Below are positions 28,347 to 39,293 of a stretch of DNA of 64,000 nt, one piece after another. Origin of the DNA: Streptomyces altiplanensis (GTDB lineage: Bacteria; Actinomycetota; Actinomycetes; Streptomycetales; Streptomycetaceae); the NCBI GenBank assembly GCA_003719395.1, contig RHMC01000001.1, positions 62,001-126,000 of the forward strand, given 5' to 3'. Positions within the stretch are counted from its first letter, which is position 1; each line of letters starts with the position of its first letter. The notes under the pieces were generated by a model. The model was not told the DNA's origin. It did no database searches and saw only the letters and a list, made by a program, of their open reading frames with translations. Made by a program: the position numbers and the translations under genes.

Positions 28347-30836
28347 ATGCATCGCACACCACATCACCGGTCAAGACGCCGACGCGGACTGGCAGCCGCT
28401 CTGACGGCCGGAGTTGTCGCCTCCGGCCTGCTCGGCGGCACCGCGGCCTCCGCCCGGCCGTACCCAGAACCTCCGCCCACGACAACGTTGTCCCTCCCCG
28501 CACTGCCGTCTCCGCCCGGCGGCGCGAACGTCCGCGTGCTCGTCTTCCACGGCTCGCGGGCGGCGACGAGTCGCCGACCGTCAACGCCGGTATCGAGGCC
28601 ATCGAGAAGATCGGGCAGTCCGGCCCCGCCGCGCAGCGTTTCCGCGTGGAGGCCACGGACGACGCCTCCGTCTTCACCACGGCAAGGCTCGGCAGGTTCA
28701 ACGCCGTCGTCTTCCTGACCGGTGGCGGCGATGTGCTGGACCCTGAGCAGGAGGCGGGCCTGGAGGCGTACATGGAGGCCGGCGGCGGCTTCCTCGGCAT
28801 CCACGACGCGGCGCGCACCGAGCCGTACTCCGACTGGTTCGGCGGCCTGATCGGCGCCCGGCCCGCCGCGGGCGGACCCGCGAACGTACAGCGCGCGACC
28901 GTGGAGGTCGGCGACCGGCGGCACCCGGCCACCAAGAACCTGCCGCTCCAGTGGAAGCGGCCCGACAAGTGGCTCAACTGGACGGAGAACCCGTCCGGTG
29001 ACGTGCACACCGTGGCGCGGGTACGGGAAGCCACGTACAAGCCGGGAGCGAGCGCCAACGGCTGGGACCACCCGGTCTCCTGGTGCCGCGACTACGACGG
29101 CGGCCGGTCCTTCTACACCGGCATGGGCGGTACGGCCGACTCCTTCCAGGAGACGGACTTCCGCGACCACCTGCGGGGCGCCCTCCAGTGGACGACGCGC
29201 ATCGCGCGCGCCGACTGCAGGGCGAGCATCGACGCCCACTACCAGGCCGAGCGGATCACCGCGCCCAACCAGCCGGGCCAGTCCGACCAGATCGGCGAAC
29301 CGCACGGCCTGGTGACCGCGAAGGACGGCCGGGTCATCTACATCGGCCGGGGCGGCGGCGACGGCAACGCGCCCGTCGTCACCGACTGGAACAACCCGGA
29401 CATCGGCAAGGGCCGGGGCCAGATCCACGTCTACGACCCGAAGACGAAGAAGGTGACGCTCGCGGGCGCGCTGACGGTCTTCGGAAACAAGGGCGGCGGC
29501 GACGAGCTGGTCAAGAACGAGGAGGGCCTCCTCGGCGTCGAGACCGACCCGGACTTCCTCACCAACGGGTGGGTGTACCTGCACTACACGCCCCACTCGG
29601 AGATCAACCGGGACACGCACATGGCCGAACGCCGCGTCTCCCGCTTCACCCTCGACCTCGCCACCAACAAGCTGGACCTCGCCTCCGAGAAGGTCCTGCT
29701 CAAGTGGCCGGTCCAGATCCACAGCTGCTGCCACGCGGGCGGCGGCATGGCCTGGGACTCGGAGCAGAACCTGTACATCGCGACGGGCGACAACAACTCG
29801 TCCGGGTTCAGCGGCGGTTACTCCGGAAACAACCCGGAGCCGAACTTCAAGGGCGTGTCCTTCGCGGACGCCCGCCGCACCGCGGGCAACACCAACAACC
29901 TCAACGGCAAGATCCTGCGGATCCACCCCGAGGACGACGGCACGTACACCCTGCCCGAAGGCAACCTCTTCACCGGCGAGGAGCCGGACGAGGGCGGCGG
30001 CAAGACGCGCGGCGAGATCTACGTGATGGGCGTGCGCAACCCGGCCCGCATCGCCGTCGATCCGAAGACCGACACCCTGTACGCCGGATGGGTCGGCCCC
30101 GACGCGGGGGCGCCGAGCACCACCTGGGGTCCGGCGAAGTACGACACGTTCGCCGCGATCACCAAGCCGGGCAACCACGGCTGGCCGTACTGCATGGGCA
30201 ACAACCAGCCCTACCGCGACCGCAATCTGCCGGACCCGAGCAAGCCGCTCGGCTGGTACGACTGCGACGCGCCGAAGAACGAGTCGCCCCACAACGACGG
30301 CCTGGTGAACCTGCCGCCCGTCACGCCCAACACCATCTGGTACTCGCCGCAGGGCGGCGGCGTGGACTACCCGCGCGACGCGAACGGCGTGCCCAGCTAC
30401 AAGCAGGAGGAGCAGAAGCTGCTGCTGCCGTGGCTCAAGGGCGGCGGCCAGGCGACCATGAACGGCCCGGTCTACCGCTACGACGAGGCGAATGACAGCA
30501 AGGACAAGTGGCCCGCGTACTGGGACGGCAAGTGGTTCGTCGGTGACTTCTACGACGGCGACCAGCCCCGCCACGCGGTGCTGACCGACCCGAAGACCGC
30601 CGGCAACGGCGGACTGCCCACGCACGCCGAGTCCCTCAAGAAGATCATCCCGGTGGGCGCGAACGGCATCCGCAACCTCATGGACTGGAAGTTCGCGCCG
30701 GACGGCTCGCTCTACGTCCTCGACTACGGGCGCGGTTTCTTCACCTCGGACTCCAAGTCGGGCGCTGTGGCGCGTGACGTACAAGGGCGGCGGGCCGACG
30801 CCGGCCGCCGGGGACCTGGCCAGGAAGGCGGAGTAG
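28347..30836 (+). CDS. Secreted ThuA-like plus PQQ-type glucose/sorbosone dehydrogenase fusion, two frameshifts
   Basis: About 829 residues with a Sec-type signal peptide (LAAALTAGVVASGLLGGTAA). Residues ~50-280 form a ThuA-like domain (VRVLVFHG, VVFLTGGGDVLD, GGGFLGIHDAARTE, WCRDYDGGRSFYTGMGG), a fold linked to trehalose and 3-keto-sugar metabolism. The rest is a GSDH/PQQ-dependent sugar-dehydrogenase beta-propeller (EPHGLVTAKDGRVIYIGRGG, EEGLLGVETDPDFLTNGW, MGVRNPARIAVDPKTDTLY, NLMDWKFAPDGSLYVLDYG). ATG 28347 follows GGGTGA. Frame slips near 28560 and 30765; the final residues read GALWRVTYKGGG. TAG ends 3 nt before the next GTG, indicating an operon. Whether PQQ is really bound is inferred. 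Confidence 0.82.
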
Positions 30837-30839
30837 GCA

Positions 30840-33061
30840 GTGAAGCTGAAACGGAGAACTCCCCAGCTGTGGACGGCGCTGGCGGCCGCCCTGCTGATGG
30901 TCCTCGGACTGACGTCGACGGCGGCGTACGGGCGCGAGGACGACGGGGCGGGGACGGCGGCCGCCCCCGTCCAGACGCTCACCTGGACCGCCGGCGACCC
31001 GATCGACCGCTATCTGACGTTCCCGAGGACCGCGGTGGCGGGCGAGACGACGATCGTCTTCGAGAACAGCGCGGCGACCGGCAACACGACCGGGATGCCG
31101 CACACGCTGACGTTCGGCGTGTCCGACCCCGAGTACAACGACGACGTACAGCTGAACATCCTCGCCAACCCCAACGACGACCAGGGCGGCAAGCACACCG
31201 CCACGGTCACCCTCACGCCCGGCCGGTACTTCTACCACTGCACCATCCCCGGCCACGGGCCGATGCAGGGCACCCTGACCGTCACCGAGGCAGGCGGCGA
31301 GGACACCACCGCTCCGGAGACCTCGGCGAAGGCCGAGGGTGAGAAGAACGCCGACGGCGCGTACATCGGGCACGCCTCGGTGACCGTCGAGGCCACCGAC
31401 GCGGGCTCGGGCGTCGACAGGATCGAGTACGCGATCGGGGCGGACGGCGCCTGGACCGCGTACACCGCGCCCCTCATGGTCCACGAGACCGGCACGCACA
31501 CGATCCGCTACCGGGCCACCGACAAGGCGGGCAACACCTCCGCCGAGAAGGCCGTCGACTTCACGGTCGTCGCACCACCGACGGACGACAAGGCCCCGCC
31601 GGAGACCTCGGCGACGGTGAGCGGCGAGAAGAACGCCGAGGGCCAGTACCTGGGCATGGCGACGGTCACGGTGACCGCCTCCGACACCGGCTCGGGCGTC
31701 AACACCATCGAGTACGCGATCGGGGCGGACGGCGCCTGGACCGGCGTACGCGGGACCGGTCATGGTCCACGAGACCGGCACGCACACGGTCCGCTACCGG
31801 GCCACCGACCGGGCCGGGAACGTCGCCGCCGAGAAGGCCGTCGACTTCACGGTCGTCGCACCGCCGGCCGGGGACACCACCCCGCCGGAGACCACCGCGA
31901 CCGTCAGCGGCGACAAGAACGCCGACGGCGCGTACATCACCAGCGCCAAGGTGACGCTGACCGCGACGGACGCGGGCGGCTCGGGCGTCGACAAGGTCGA
32001 GTACTCGCTCGACGGCGGCCCGTACCTGGCGTACACCACACCGGTGATCGTCGACCGGGTGGGCCGGCACACCGTCGACCACCGTGCCACCGACAAGGCG
32101 GGCAACACCTCCGCCGACCCGGCAGGTGGTGCTCCAGGTCGCGGAGGGCGGCGGCGTCCCCGCGCCGAACTGCCCCGAGCACGACGAGCGGCTGACGGTC
32201 ATCGTCGGCACGGTCGACACCGGCGTGCCGAACCGCGTCACGAACAGCCGCTGCACCATCAACGAGCTGATCGAGGACGAGCGGGAGTGGACCTCCCAGG
32301 CGCTCTTTCTCAAGCACGTCGACAAGGTCCTCGACAAGCTGCTGTACGACGGGGTCGTCGACGGCCGTGAGCACCGGAAGATCTACCGCGCGGCCAGGCA
32401 GTCCGGCATCGGCAAGCCGGGCCAGACGGCCGGCTACCGCAACCTGTTCGACGGTACGCAGTCCTCCTTCGCCAAGTGGCAGCAGGTGGGCGGCGGTTCC
32501 TTCGGCCTGAACGCGGACGGCTCGATGACCAGCTCCACCACGACGCCGGGCATGGGCATGCTGTGGTTCCCGGAGCGCAAGTACGAGGACTTCTCGCTCA
32601 AGCTCCAGTGGCGCGACGACGCACCGGGCACGGGCAACGCCAACGCCGGTGTCTTCGTGCGCTTCCCGCAGGTCCACGACCACCCGGAGGAGACGCGCCC
32701 GGAGTGGGTCGCCATCAAGTACGGGCACGAGGTGCAGATCCTGGACCGCCCGGACGGTGACATGTACAAGACGGGCTCGGTCTACGGCTTCGACCGCGTG
32801 GGCCTGGGCGGCGCGGGCGTCACGCCCAAGGGCAGCTGGAACGACTACGAGATCCGGGTGGAGGGCCAGCACTACTCGGTCTTCCGCAACGGTGTCCTGA
32901 TCAACGAGTTCGACAACAACGGCGGGCAGGACTTCTACCCGCCGCGCGGTGACGACCCGGGGACGGACGGCCGGCGGTACGCCTCCGGCCACATCGGCCT
33001 CCAGGTCCACGGGACCACCGATGTGATCTCGTACCGCGACATCCGCATCAAGCAGCTGTAA
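30840..33061 (+). CDS. Secreted cupredoxin - OmpL47-like repeats - DUF1080 fusion, frameshifted
   Basis: About 740 residues. A signal peptide (LWTALAAALLMVLGLTSTAA) precedes a cupredoxin with copper ligands in GMPHTLTFGV and YFYHCTIPGHGPMQG. Three ~90-residue Ig-like/OmpL47 repeats follow, each with a consensus such as GSGVDRIEYAIGADGAW, HETGTHTIRYRATDKAGN. The C-terminal ~200 residues are DUF1080 (3-keto-disaccharide hydrolase/LamG-like: YRNLFDGTQSSFAKWQQ, YEDFSLKLQWR, VFVRFPQ, HYSVFRNGVLINEFDN). GTG 30840 has GGAG 7 nt upstream and follows the ThuA gene by 3 nt. Frame changes lie near 31745 and 32125. A 36-nt stretch is identical at 31422-31457 and 31707-31742. The protein joins an electron carrier to a sugar-active domain. 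Confidence 0.82.
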
Positions 33062-34191
33062 CGGGATCCGGTCCGGCCGGTTTCAGGCCCCGGCGGGTGC
33101 GGCCGCGTGCGCAGCGTGCGCGGTCGCGTCCGCCGGGGTGGCGGTGCCGGTACACCCAGAAGACCGTGCAGGAGACGAGCGCCCAGGCGGCCAGCACCAG
33201 GAAGGGGAAGAGGTGCTGGTGGCCCTCGAAGTAGACGGCCGTGTGCTGGGCATTGACCGAGGCGCCCGGAGGCAGCCACTGACCGATGTGGCCGAGTACG
33301 GACGGCAGCAGCGGCCAGGACACCGCGCCGCCCGACGACGGGTTGCCGAGGAGCACCATCAGGCCCCAGGTGGGGAGCATCGCCCAGCGGCCCATGAGGG
33401 TGTTGAACATCGTGAAGACCATGCCCGAGGTGAACATCGTCAGCGCCAGGATCAGCCACGACTCGGTGAACGGCAGGTCGAGCGCGCCGAGCAGCCAGTC
33501 CACGACGGCGGCGATGGCGAACGCCCCCAGGAGTGAGTAGGCGACGGTGAAGGCGATCCGCTCGGCGGGGTTGAGCCCGCGGGCGTGGACGCTCAGCTGG
33601 ATGGCGCCGACGAAGCCGATGATGACGGCGGCGAGCGAGATGTAGAAGAGGGCGAGCCCGCGCGGATCGCCCTCCTGGAGCGGCTTGATGTCCCTGACCA
33701 CGACCGGTACGCCGGTCCGCGCACCGACCTGCGCGGCGGTCTCGGCGAGCACCTGCGCGACCGAGGCGCCCGACGCGCCCGCCACGTCGAGTTCCACGCC
33801 GTGGCCGCTGGTCCGCACGATCGCGAACTCCTCCTGCTCGTTCACGGCCTCGCGCGCCTCGGCGGCGGTGCCGTAAGGGGTCAGGACGAGCGAGGCGTTG
33901 AGTGCCTCCTCCATGCCGGTGGCGAAGTCCTCGCACGGCGCCCCGGTGCCGCCGACCACGGCGACGGGGACCCGGCGCGGGGTGGGGTCGGCCATCGTGT
34001 ACGTGTAGGAGCCGGCGAAGAGCCCGGCCGGCGACGGCCAGGATGAACACCAGCACGAGGGCGGGCAGGAACGGCGAGTCCTTGAAGGCCGCCCATTTCT
34101 CGCCGGCCGTCGGCGGCCTGCCGTGCGCGCCGTGCGAGGGGCGCTCCTCGCCGGCGTCCTGCGCGTCCTGCGCTCCCGGTCCCCCGGTCAT
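33048..34191 (-). CDS. YhgE/Pip-like membrane protein (DUF3533 type), one frameshift
   Basis: About 381 residues, with one N-terminal membrane segment (LPALVLVFILAVAGLFAGS across a slip near 34030), a large extracytoplasmic domain, then five to six membrane segments (GLALFYISLAAVIIGFVGAI, AYSLLGAFAIAAVVDWLLGA, ILALTMFTSGMVFTMFNTLM and a last one near the C-terminus). This matches DUF3533/YhgE-Pip ABC-2-like proteins. ATG 34191 lies 7 nt after the stop of a 23-codon ORF, suggesting translational coupling. The 3' end overlaps the convergent DUF1080 gene by 14 nt. Function unknown; homologues are often secretion- or resistance-associated. Confidence 0.72.
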
Positions 34192-34198
34192 ACGGCGC

Positions 34199-34270
34199 TC
34201 ACACGTCCTCGTGCTTCGCCCGGTCCGGCGGGTACGGCATGTCTTCCGGGCCGTGGTCGTGATCGTCCAT
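34199..34270 (-). CDS. Leaderless 23-residue small ORF ahead of the DUF3533-like gene
   Basis: ATG 34270 to TGA 34199-34201 encodes an acidic, His-rich peptide beginning MDDHDHGPEDMPYPPD. TAGCGT (34283-34278) lies 7 nt upstream of the ATG, the same TANNNT-to-ATG geometry as other leaderless genes here. Its stop is 7 nt before the membrane-protein start. It could be a metal-binding small protein or an upstream ORF that sets translation of the next gene. Confidence 0.5.
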   Translation of the reverse strand: MDDHDHGPEDMPYPPDRAKHEDV

Positions 34271-34460
34271 GTCCGTCACGCTAAGCCGGTCGGACCCGGG
34301 CCGCACACCGGACCGGCCCGGGCGCGCCACCGGGGACAGCCGCGGGACCGGCCCCGGGCCCGCCGGTGATGCCGGGCGCGGGACCGTGAGCGCGGTCCGC
34401 CCGTGCGCGGACCGTACGCCCAGCCGGAGGAGCGGGTGGACCGCGGCCCCGCGGACGTCC

Positions 34461-34511
34461 TCAGGGCGCGGTGATCCTCAGGGCGCGGTGATCTTCAGGG
34501 CGCGGTGATCT
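34461..34511. repeat. Three tandem 17-bp repeats spanning the monooxygenase stop codon
   Basis: TCAGGGCGCGGTGATC(C/T) occurs at 34461-34477, 34478-34494 and 34495-34511; the last two are identical. On the minus strand each unit ends with the same codons for Ile-Thr-Ala-Pro and a TGA. Since 17 is 2 mod 3, the three copies lie in three different frames. Confidence 0.9.
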
Positions 34512-35924
34512 TCTCCCACTCCCTGCGGTCGGGGCTCACCCCGCTCGGTACGTAGTCGGGGTGCGCCGCCAGCCAGGCCGCCACCCGCGCCCTGATCTCC
34601 GGAGCTCCGTACGCCTCGGCCGGGAACGCCGCGAGGTGCCGGACCCTGGCGCGCGCCCGCATCACTTCCGGGTCCTCCCGGGCGCACTCGAAGAGCGCCG
34701 CCATCTGCCGGGCGGGGCCGGCCGTGAACTCCCTGGCGACGAAGCGTTCGCCGATCGCGCGGTCGGTCACGACCTGGAAGTCGAACCAGGGCCTGAGGGT
34801 CCGCAGCGCCCAGGCGTAGTGCTCGGCGACGAAGTCCGGCGACCCCGGGGCGGGGCGCGGGCCCTGGCGCGGACCCTGGTCCTGGTCCGTCTCGTGGGCG
34901 ATCCGGCGGGCCGCCCACAGGGCGAGCGACATGCCCTGCCCGATGGTCGGGTTGGTGTGGGTGACGGCGTCCCCGACGCCGACCATGCCCGTGACGACGG
35001 GCCCCTGCTCGTCGACGAGCGCGCTCCAGCGGTTGTCCAGTCCGGCGGTCGCGAGAACCGGGGAGAGGGGCCGCGCCCCCAGCTCCAGCCACGCCTCCCC
35101 CGGCGGGAACGTGCGGGCCGCCGCCTCGAAGACGGCCGGGTCGCGCAGCGCGCCACGCGTCGGGTCACCGGTGTGGACGAAGAGCGTGACCGCGAACAGC
35201 CCGTTGTCGGCGGGGAAGACGGCGCAGCCGGCGAAGGTTCCGCCGGACACGGTCCAGGGCCGGGCGGGGCCGTCGAGACGCCCGTCCGGCAACCGGTACC
35301 AGCGGCAGAAGTACGCGATGCCGGTACGGTGCCGCTCCGACCACCGGGGGACGGCAGCCGGCCCCGGTCAGCCACTCCCCCGACGCGCACCGGCGGCCAC
35401 CCGCGTCGATCACCAGTTCGGCTTCGTACGCTCCCCGTTCCGTCCGTACGCCGCGGACCCGGGGCGGGGCCGCCGACGGGTCGACGAGGAGTCCGGTGAC
35501 GGGCTCGCCGTAGCGCAGGGCTGCTCGCGGCTCGGCCCGCAACGCCTCGGTGAGCGCTGTCTCGACGACGATGCGCCGGGCCTGGACCGTCACCAGGTCC
35601 TCGTCGCCGGGCCGGGCCGGGGGCCGTTCCTCGAACCAGTCCAGCTCGTGCCGTTCGCGGGCGCGAGCCGCATGACCGTGTCGTAGACGTCGGGCGCCTC
35701 GGCGCGGAGCACGGCGCGGGCGGCGCCGAGCATGAGGTGGGGCTGGGCGGCCTGCGGTACGCCGGGCCGCCGCCGGCCGAAGAAGTCCTCGTCGAGGCTG
35801 GAGGCGGAGCCGCCCGGGGCGCGGGGGTCGCGCTCGAAGACCGTCACCCGGTGGCCGCGCCGGGTGGCGAAGAGCGCCGTTGCCAGCCCGCCTATTCCGC
35901 CGCCGATCTCGCGAAGTCCGCCAT
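34495..35924 (-). CDS. FAD-dependent monooxygenase/halogenase-like oxidoreductase, about three frameshifts
   Basis: About 476 residues of the geranylgeranyl-reductase/PHBH-like flavoprotein class. ATG 35924 has GAGGGGGA upstream. The Rossmann motif IGGGIGGLATALFATRRGHR appears after a slip near 35905, followed by VTVFERDPRAPGGSASS, PHLMLGAARAVLRAEAP, then (slip near 35650) VQARRIVVETALTEALRAEP and ELVIDAGGRRC. After another slip near 35335 comes the second FAD motif VGDAVTHTNPTIGQGMSLALWAAR. The C-terminus ends in the 17-bp repeat. The substrate is unknown; it is divergent from a drug exporter, a pairing often seen in detoxification loci. Confidence 0.75.
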
Positions 35925-36074
35925 GCCGTCCCCCTCAGCCCACAGTGCCCGTCGCTGGAGTCTGCCCCAGTGCGGGGCGCCCGACCCGGGCGGCGGGCCC
36001 TGCGGGGCGCGGCCGCTACGGCGTACGGACGTCACCGGCATGCACGGCGCCCGCGCCGGTGTGAGGGTGCAAGG

Positions 36075-38151
36075 GTGACCACCACCCGCGCGACCAGCCC
36101 GGCCACGGCCCCGACCCCTGCGCAGGCGCCCTCGCGCCGCCCGTGCTCGACAGACGGCAGCGGAACATCGTCTTCGGGACGATCATGCTCGGCATGCTGC
36201 TGGCCGCTCTGGACCAGACGATCGTCGGCACCGCCCTGCCGACGATCGTCTCGGAGCTCGGCGGCGCCGAGCACATGTCGTGGGTGGTCACGGCCTACCT
36301 CCTGGCCGAGACCGTCGCCACCGTCCTCGTCGGCAAGTTCGGTGACCTCTTCGGCCGCAAGCTGGTCTTCCAGGTCTCGGCGGTCGTCTTCATCACCGGC
36401 TCGTTCCTGTGCGGCCTGTCGGCCAACATGACGCTGCTGATCGCCTGGCGCGCGCTCCAGGGCATCGGCGCAGGCGGACTGATGGTCACCTCGATGGCGC
36501 TGATCGCCGACGTCATCCCGTTGCGCGAGCGCGGCAAGTACCAGGGCGCCATCGGGGCGGTCTTCGGTGTCGCCACCGTGATCGGCCCGCTGCTCGGCGG
36601 CCTCTTCACGGACCATCTGACCTGGCGCTGGGCGTTCTACGTCAACGTCCCACTCGCGATCTTCGTGGTCATCGCCGCCGCCCGCACCATCCCCTCCGTG
36701 CGTTCCGCGGGCCGCCCCGTCATCGACTACCTCGGCATCGCGCTCGTCACGGTCGGCGCGAGCGCGCTGATCCTGGGGACGAGCTGGGGCGGCAACGAGT
36801 ACGCCTGGGGCTCGGGCGTCATCATCGGGCTCTTCGCGGGCGGTCTGATCGCGCTCGCGCTGTTCTGTTACGCCGAGACGCGCGCCGTCGAGCCGATGCT
36901 CCCGATGCGGCTGTTCTCCAACCCCGTCTTCACCGTCTGCTCGATTCTCAGTTTCGTCGTCGGTTTCGCGATGCTCGGCGCGATGATCTTCCTGCCGACG
37001 TACCTCCAGTACGTCGACGGGGACTCCGCGACGGTCTCGGGCGTGCGGACGCTCCCGATGATCGTCGGCCTGCTCATCGCGTCCGTCTTCAGCGGCAGCG
37101 TCGTCAGCAGGACGGGCAGGTACCGGATCTTCCCGGTCGTCGGCTCACTGGTGATGGGCGTCGGCCTGTTCCTGCTCTCCCTGATGGGGACGGGGACCAG
37201 CGCCTGGCTGGAGTCGCTCTACATGTTCGTGCTCGGCACCGGCATCGGCCTGTGCATGCAGGTCCTGACGATCGCCGTGCAGAACACCGTGGAGTACGCC
37301 GACCTCGGCACGTCCACCTCCGGTGTCACCTTCTTCCGTACGCTCGGCATGTCGTTCGGCACGGCGGTCTTCGGCACCATCTACGCCAACTCGCTGCGCC
37401 CCAACCTCACCTCGGGCATCGCCGAGGCCGCCCGCGGCGGGACGGACCCCGCGGCCCTGACGCAGGTGGCGCAGAGCCCGGAGGGCCTGCACACGCTGCC
37501 GTCCGCGCAGGCGGAGCCGATCGTCCAGGCGTACGCGGACTCGCTGCACACGGTGTTCCTGTGGACGGTCCCGGTCGCGGTCGTGGGCTTCCTGGTGTCG
37601 CTGTTCCTCAAGCAGGTCAAGCTGCGCGACACGCCCGCGCGGGCTCGACCGACATGGGCGAGGGGTTCGCGTCCCCCGGCATCGGTGACTCGGCCGGCCT
37701 GCTCGAACTGTCCGTCGCGCAGATCCTCCGGGCCAAGGGCCCCGACACGGCACGGTGGATCGTCAGCGGCTCCGACACCCGTCTCGACATCGCGGGCGCC
37801 TGGGCGGTCATGCAGGTCACGCTGCTCACCCGCCTCGTCGGACATGCCAGCCTCGGGCTGGTCGCCGCCCGCCGGGGCGTCCCGCCGGAGGTGCTGCTGC
37901 CGGTCTTCGACCGGATGGTCGACGAGGGCTACCTCACTCGCGACGGCAACCTGCTCTCCCACACCCCGGCGGGCGCGCGCGAGGCCGAAGTGATCACCGC
38001 GGCGTGGTCGCGGTGGCTCGGCGACCAGCTGGAGATGGACGGCGGGCGGCCGGACAGCGAGGAACTGCGGGCCGCCGTCGACGCGATCGCCAAGCGGCTG
38101 CTCGCCGAGGACCTGGCGCAGGGCGAACTCCTGCCGGCCGGCCGCCGCTGA
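36075..38151 (+). CDS. DHA2-family (14-TM) drug:H+ antiporter with C-terminal MarR-like winged-helix domain, two frameshifts
   Basis: An EmrB/QacA-type MFS exporter. Typical motifs are [19 protein letters not shown] (motif D1), [14 protein letters not shown] (motif A) and [20 protein letters not shown] (motif B/C region), with about 14 hydrophobic segments up to ~residue 500. Slips lie near 36140 (N-terminus) and 37645. After the latter, ~160 residues form a soluble tail containing a winged-helix-like stretch ([40 protein letters not shown], seen in pieces such as [20 protein letters not shown] and [15 protein letters not shown]) like a MarR regulator. GTG 36075 is the best upstream start. 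A transporter carrying its own DNA- or ligand-binding-like module is unusual. Confidence 0.8.
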
Positions 38152-38178
38152 GCGTCACGGGACCGGCCGGTCACAGGG

Positions 38179-39293
38179 TTACGCCGATGAACCGGCCTCG
38201 GCGTCCACCGTTTCCCGGGGTGGCGGAACCGGTACGTCCGGCGCCTTCTCCGGAGCCGCCCGCGCCGTCCGCACCAGCCGGGCCGCGGCGAGCCAGAAGG
38301 TGGTCGGCAGGAACACCAGGTCGCCGACGATCGTGATGGCGGAGAACATCGGCAGGGCCATCAGGACGCCGATTCCGACGTGCGTGCCGAGCATGAGGAC
38401 GAGGATGCAGTACTTGAGCCGCCGATTGAACACCAGTGCGGGGAACAGCATCTGCGAGAACACGGTGACGTACGCCATGAGCGCCGCGAAGGTGCCGTGG
38501 CCCGCGACCCAGGCCGAGAGTTCGGGCCAGGTCGAGAAGTCGTCGTACATCATCGAGTAGTAGAGGGCCGTGCCGTTGCGCCACGACTCGCCCTGGATCT
38601 TGTACATGGCCGCGGAACCGTAGATGACCATGACCTGGAGCGCGATCATCGCCATGCCGCCGTTGTGCAGGACGGTGACCAGGCGCCGGCGGAGTTCTTC
38701 CGTCTCCGCGCCCCAGAAGACCGGCTTCGGCTTCGGCGACGTCGCGCCTCCCGCCTCCGCCCTGCGGGCGCGGCGGCGCGCGTCGAGCGACCAGTGACGG
38801 CCCGACGCGACGAAGAGCAGGTAATTGGCGAACAGCAGACTCAGCAGCGCCCAGCCGCTGTTGGCCATGGACCCGCGCAGGTAGAAGGCCACCACGAGGA
38901 ACCAGAAGACCACGGCCGTGCGCGGGTGCGCCAGCCGAGCATCAGCAGCGCGCTGGCCACGATCGCGAGCCCGTACCAGGCCCAGAAGACGAGCGCGCTG
39001 TCGGTGGCGAGGAGCGAGTACCACCAGGAGAAGGCGCCGTCCAGGCCGCGGGCCTTCAGGGTCTGGTCGAAGAGGTCGGGGGTGAACGGTGAGCCCGGCC
39101 CCCAGAGGCGGTCGGCGCGTACCGATTCGCGGAGCAGGTGGATCAGGTACAGGCCGCCGAGGCCGATGCGTATCGCGGCCGCGCTGTAGGGGGCGAGCGG
39201 TTGGAGGGTCAGCTTCCGGGCCGTGCCCGCGACGCGGCGGCCGAGGCCGCCCGCGGAGTCCAGGCCCAGGGCGAGCGCCGCGCGTACGGTCAT
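38179..39293 (-). CDS. HTTM-domain membrane protein (vitamin K-dependent carboxylase-like), one frameshift
   Basis: About 371 residues with multiple membrane segments of the HTTM type. The N-terminus reads AAAIRIGLGGLYLIHLLRES and GPGSPFTPDLFDQ, the middle FWFLVVAFYLRGSMANSGWAL, then MVIYGSAAMYKIQGESWRNGTALYY with the conserved KxxGxxWRxGTAxYY pattern. The frame slips near 38935. Its ATG (39293) overlaps the stop of the upstream DUF5819 gene as ATGA, so the pair is translationally coupled. HTTM relates to vitamin K-dependent gamma-carboxylase membrane parts, but bacterial function is undefined. Confidence 0.78.
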
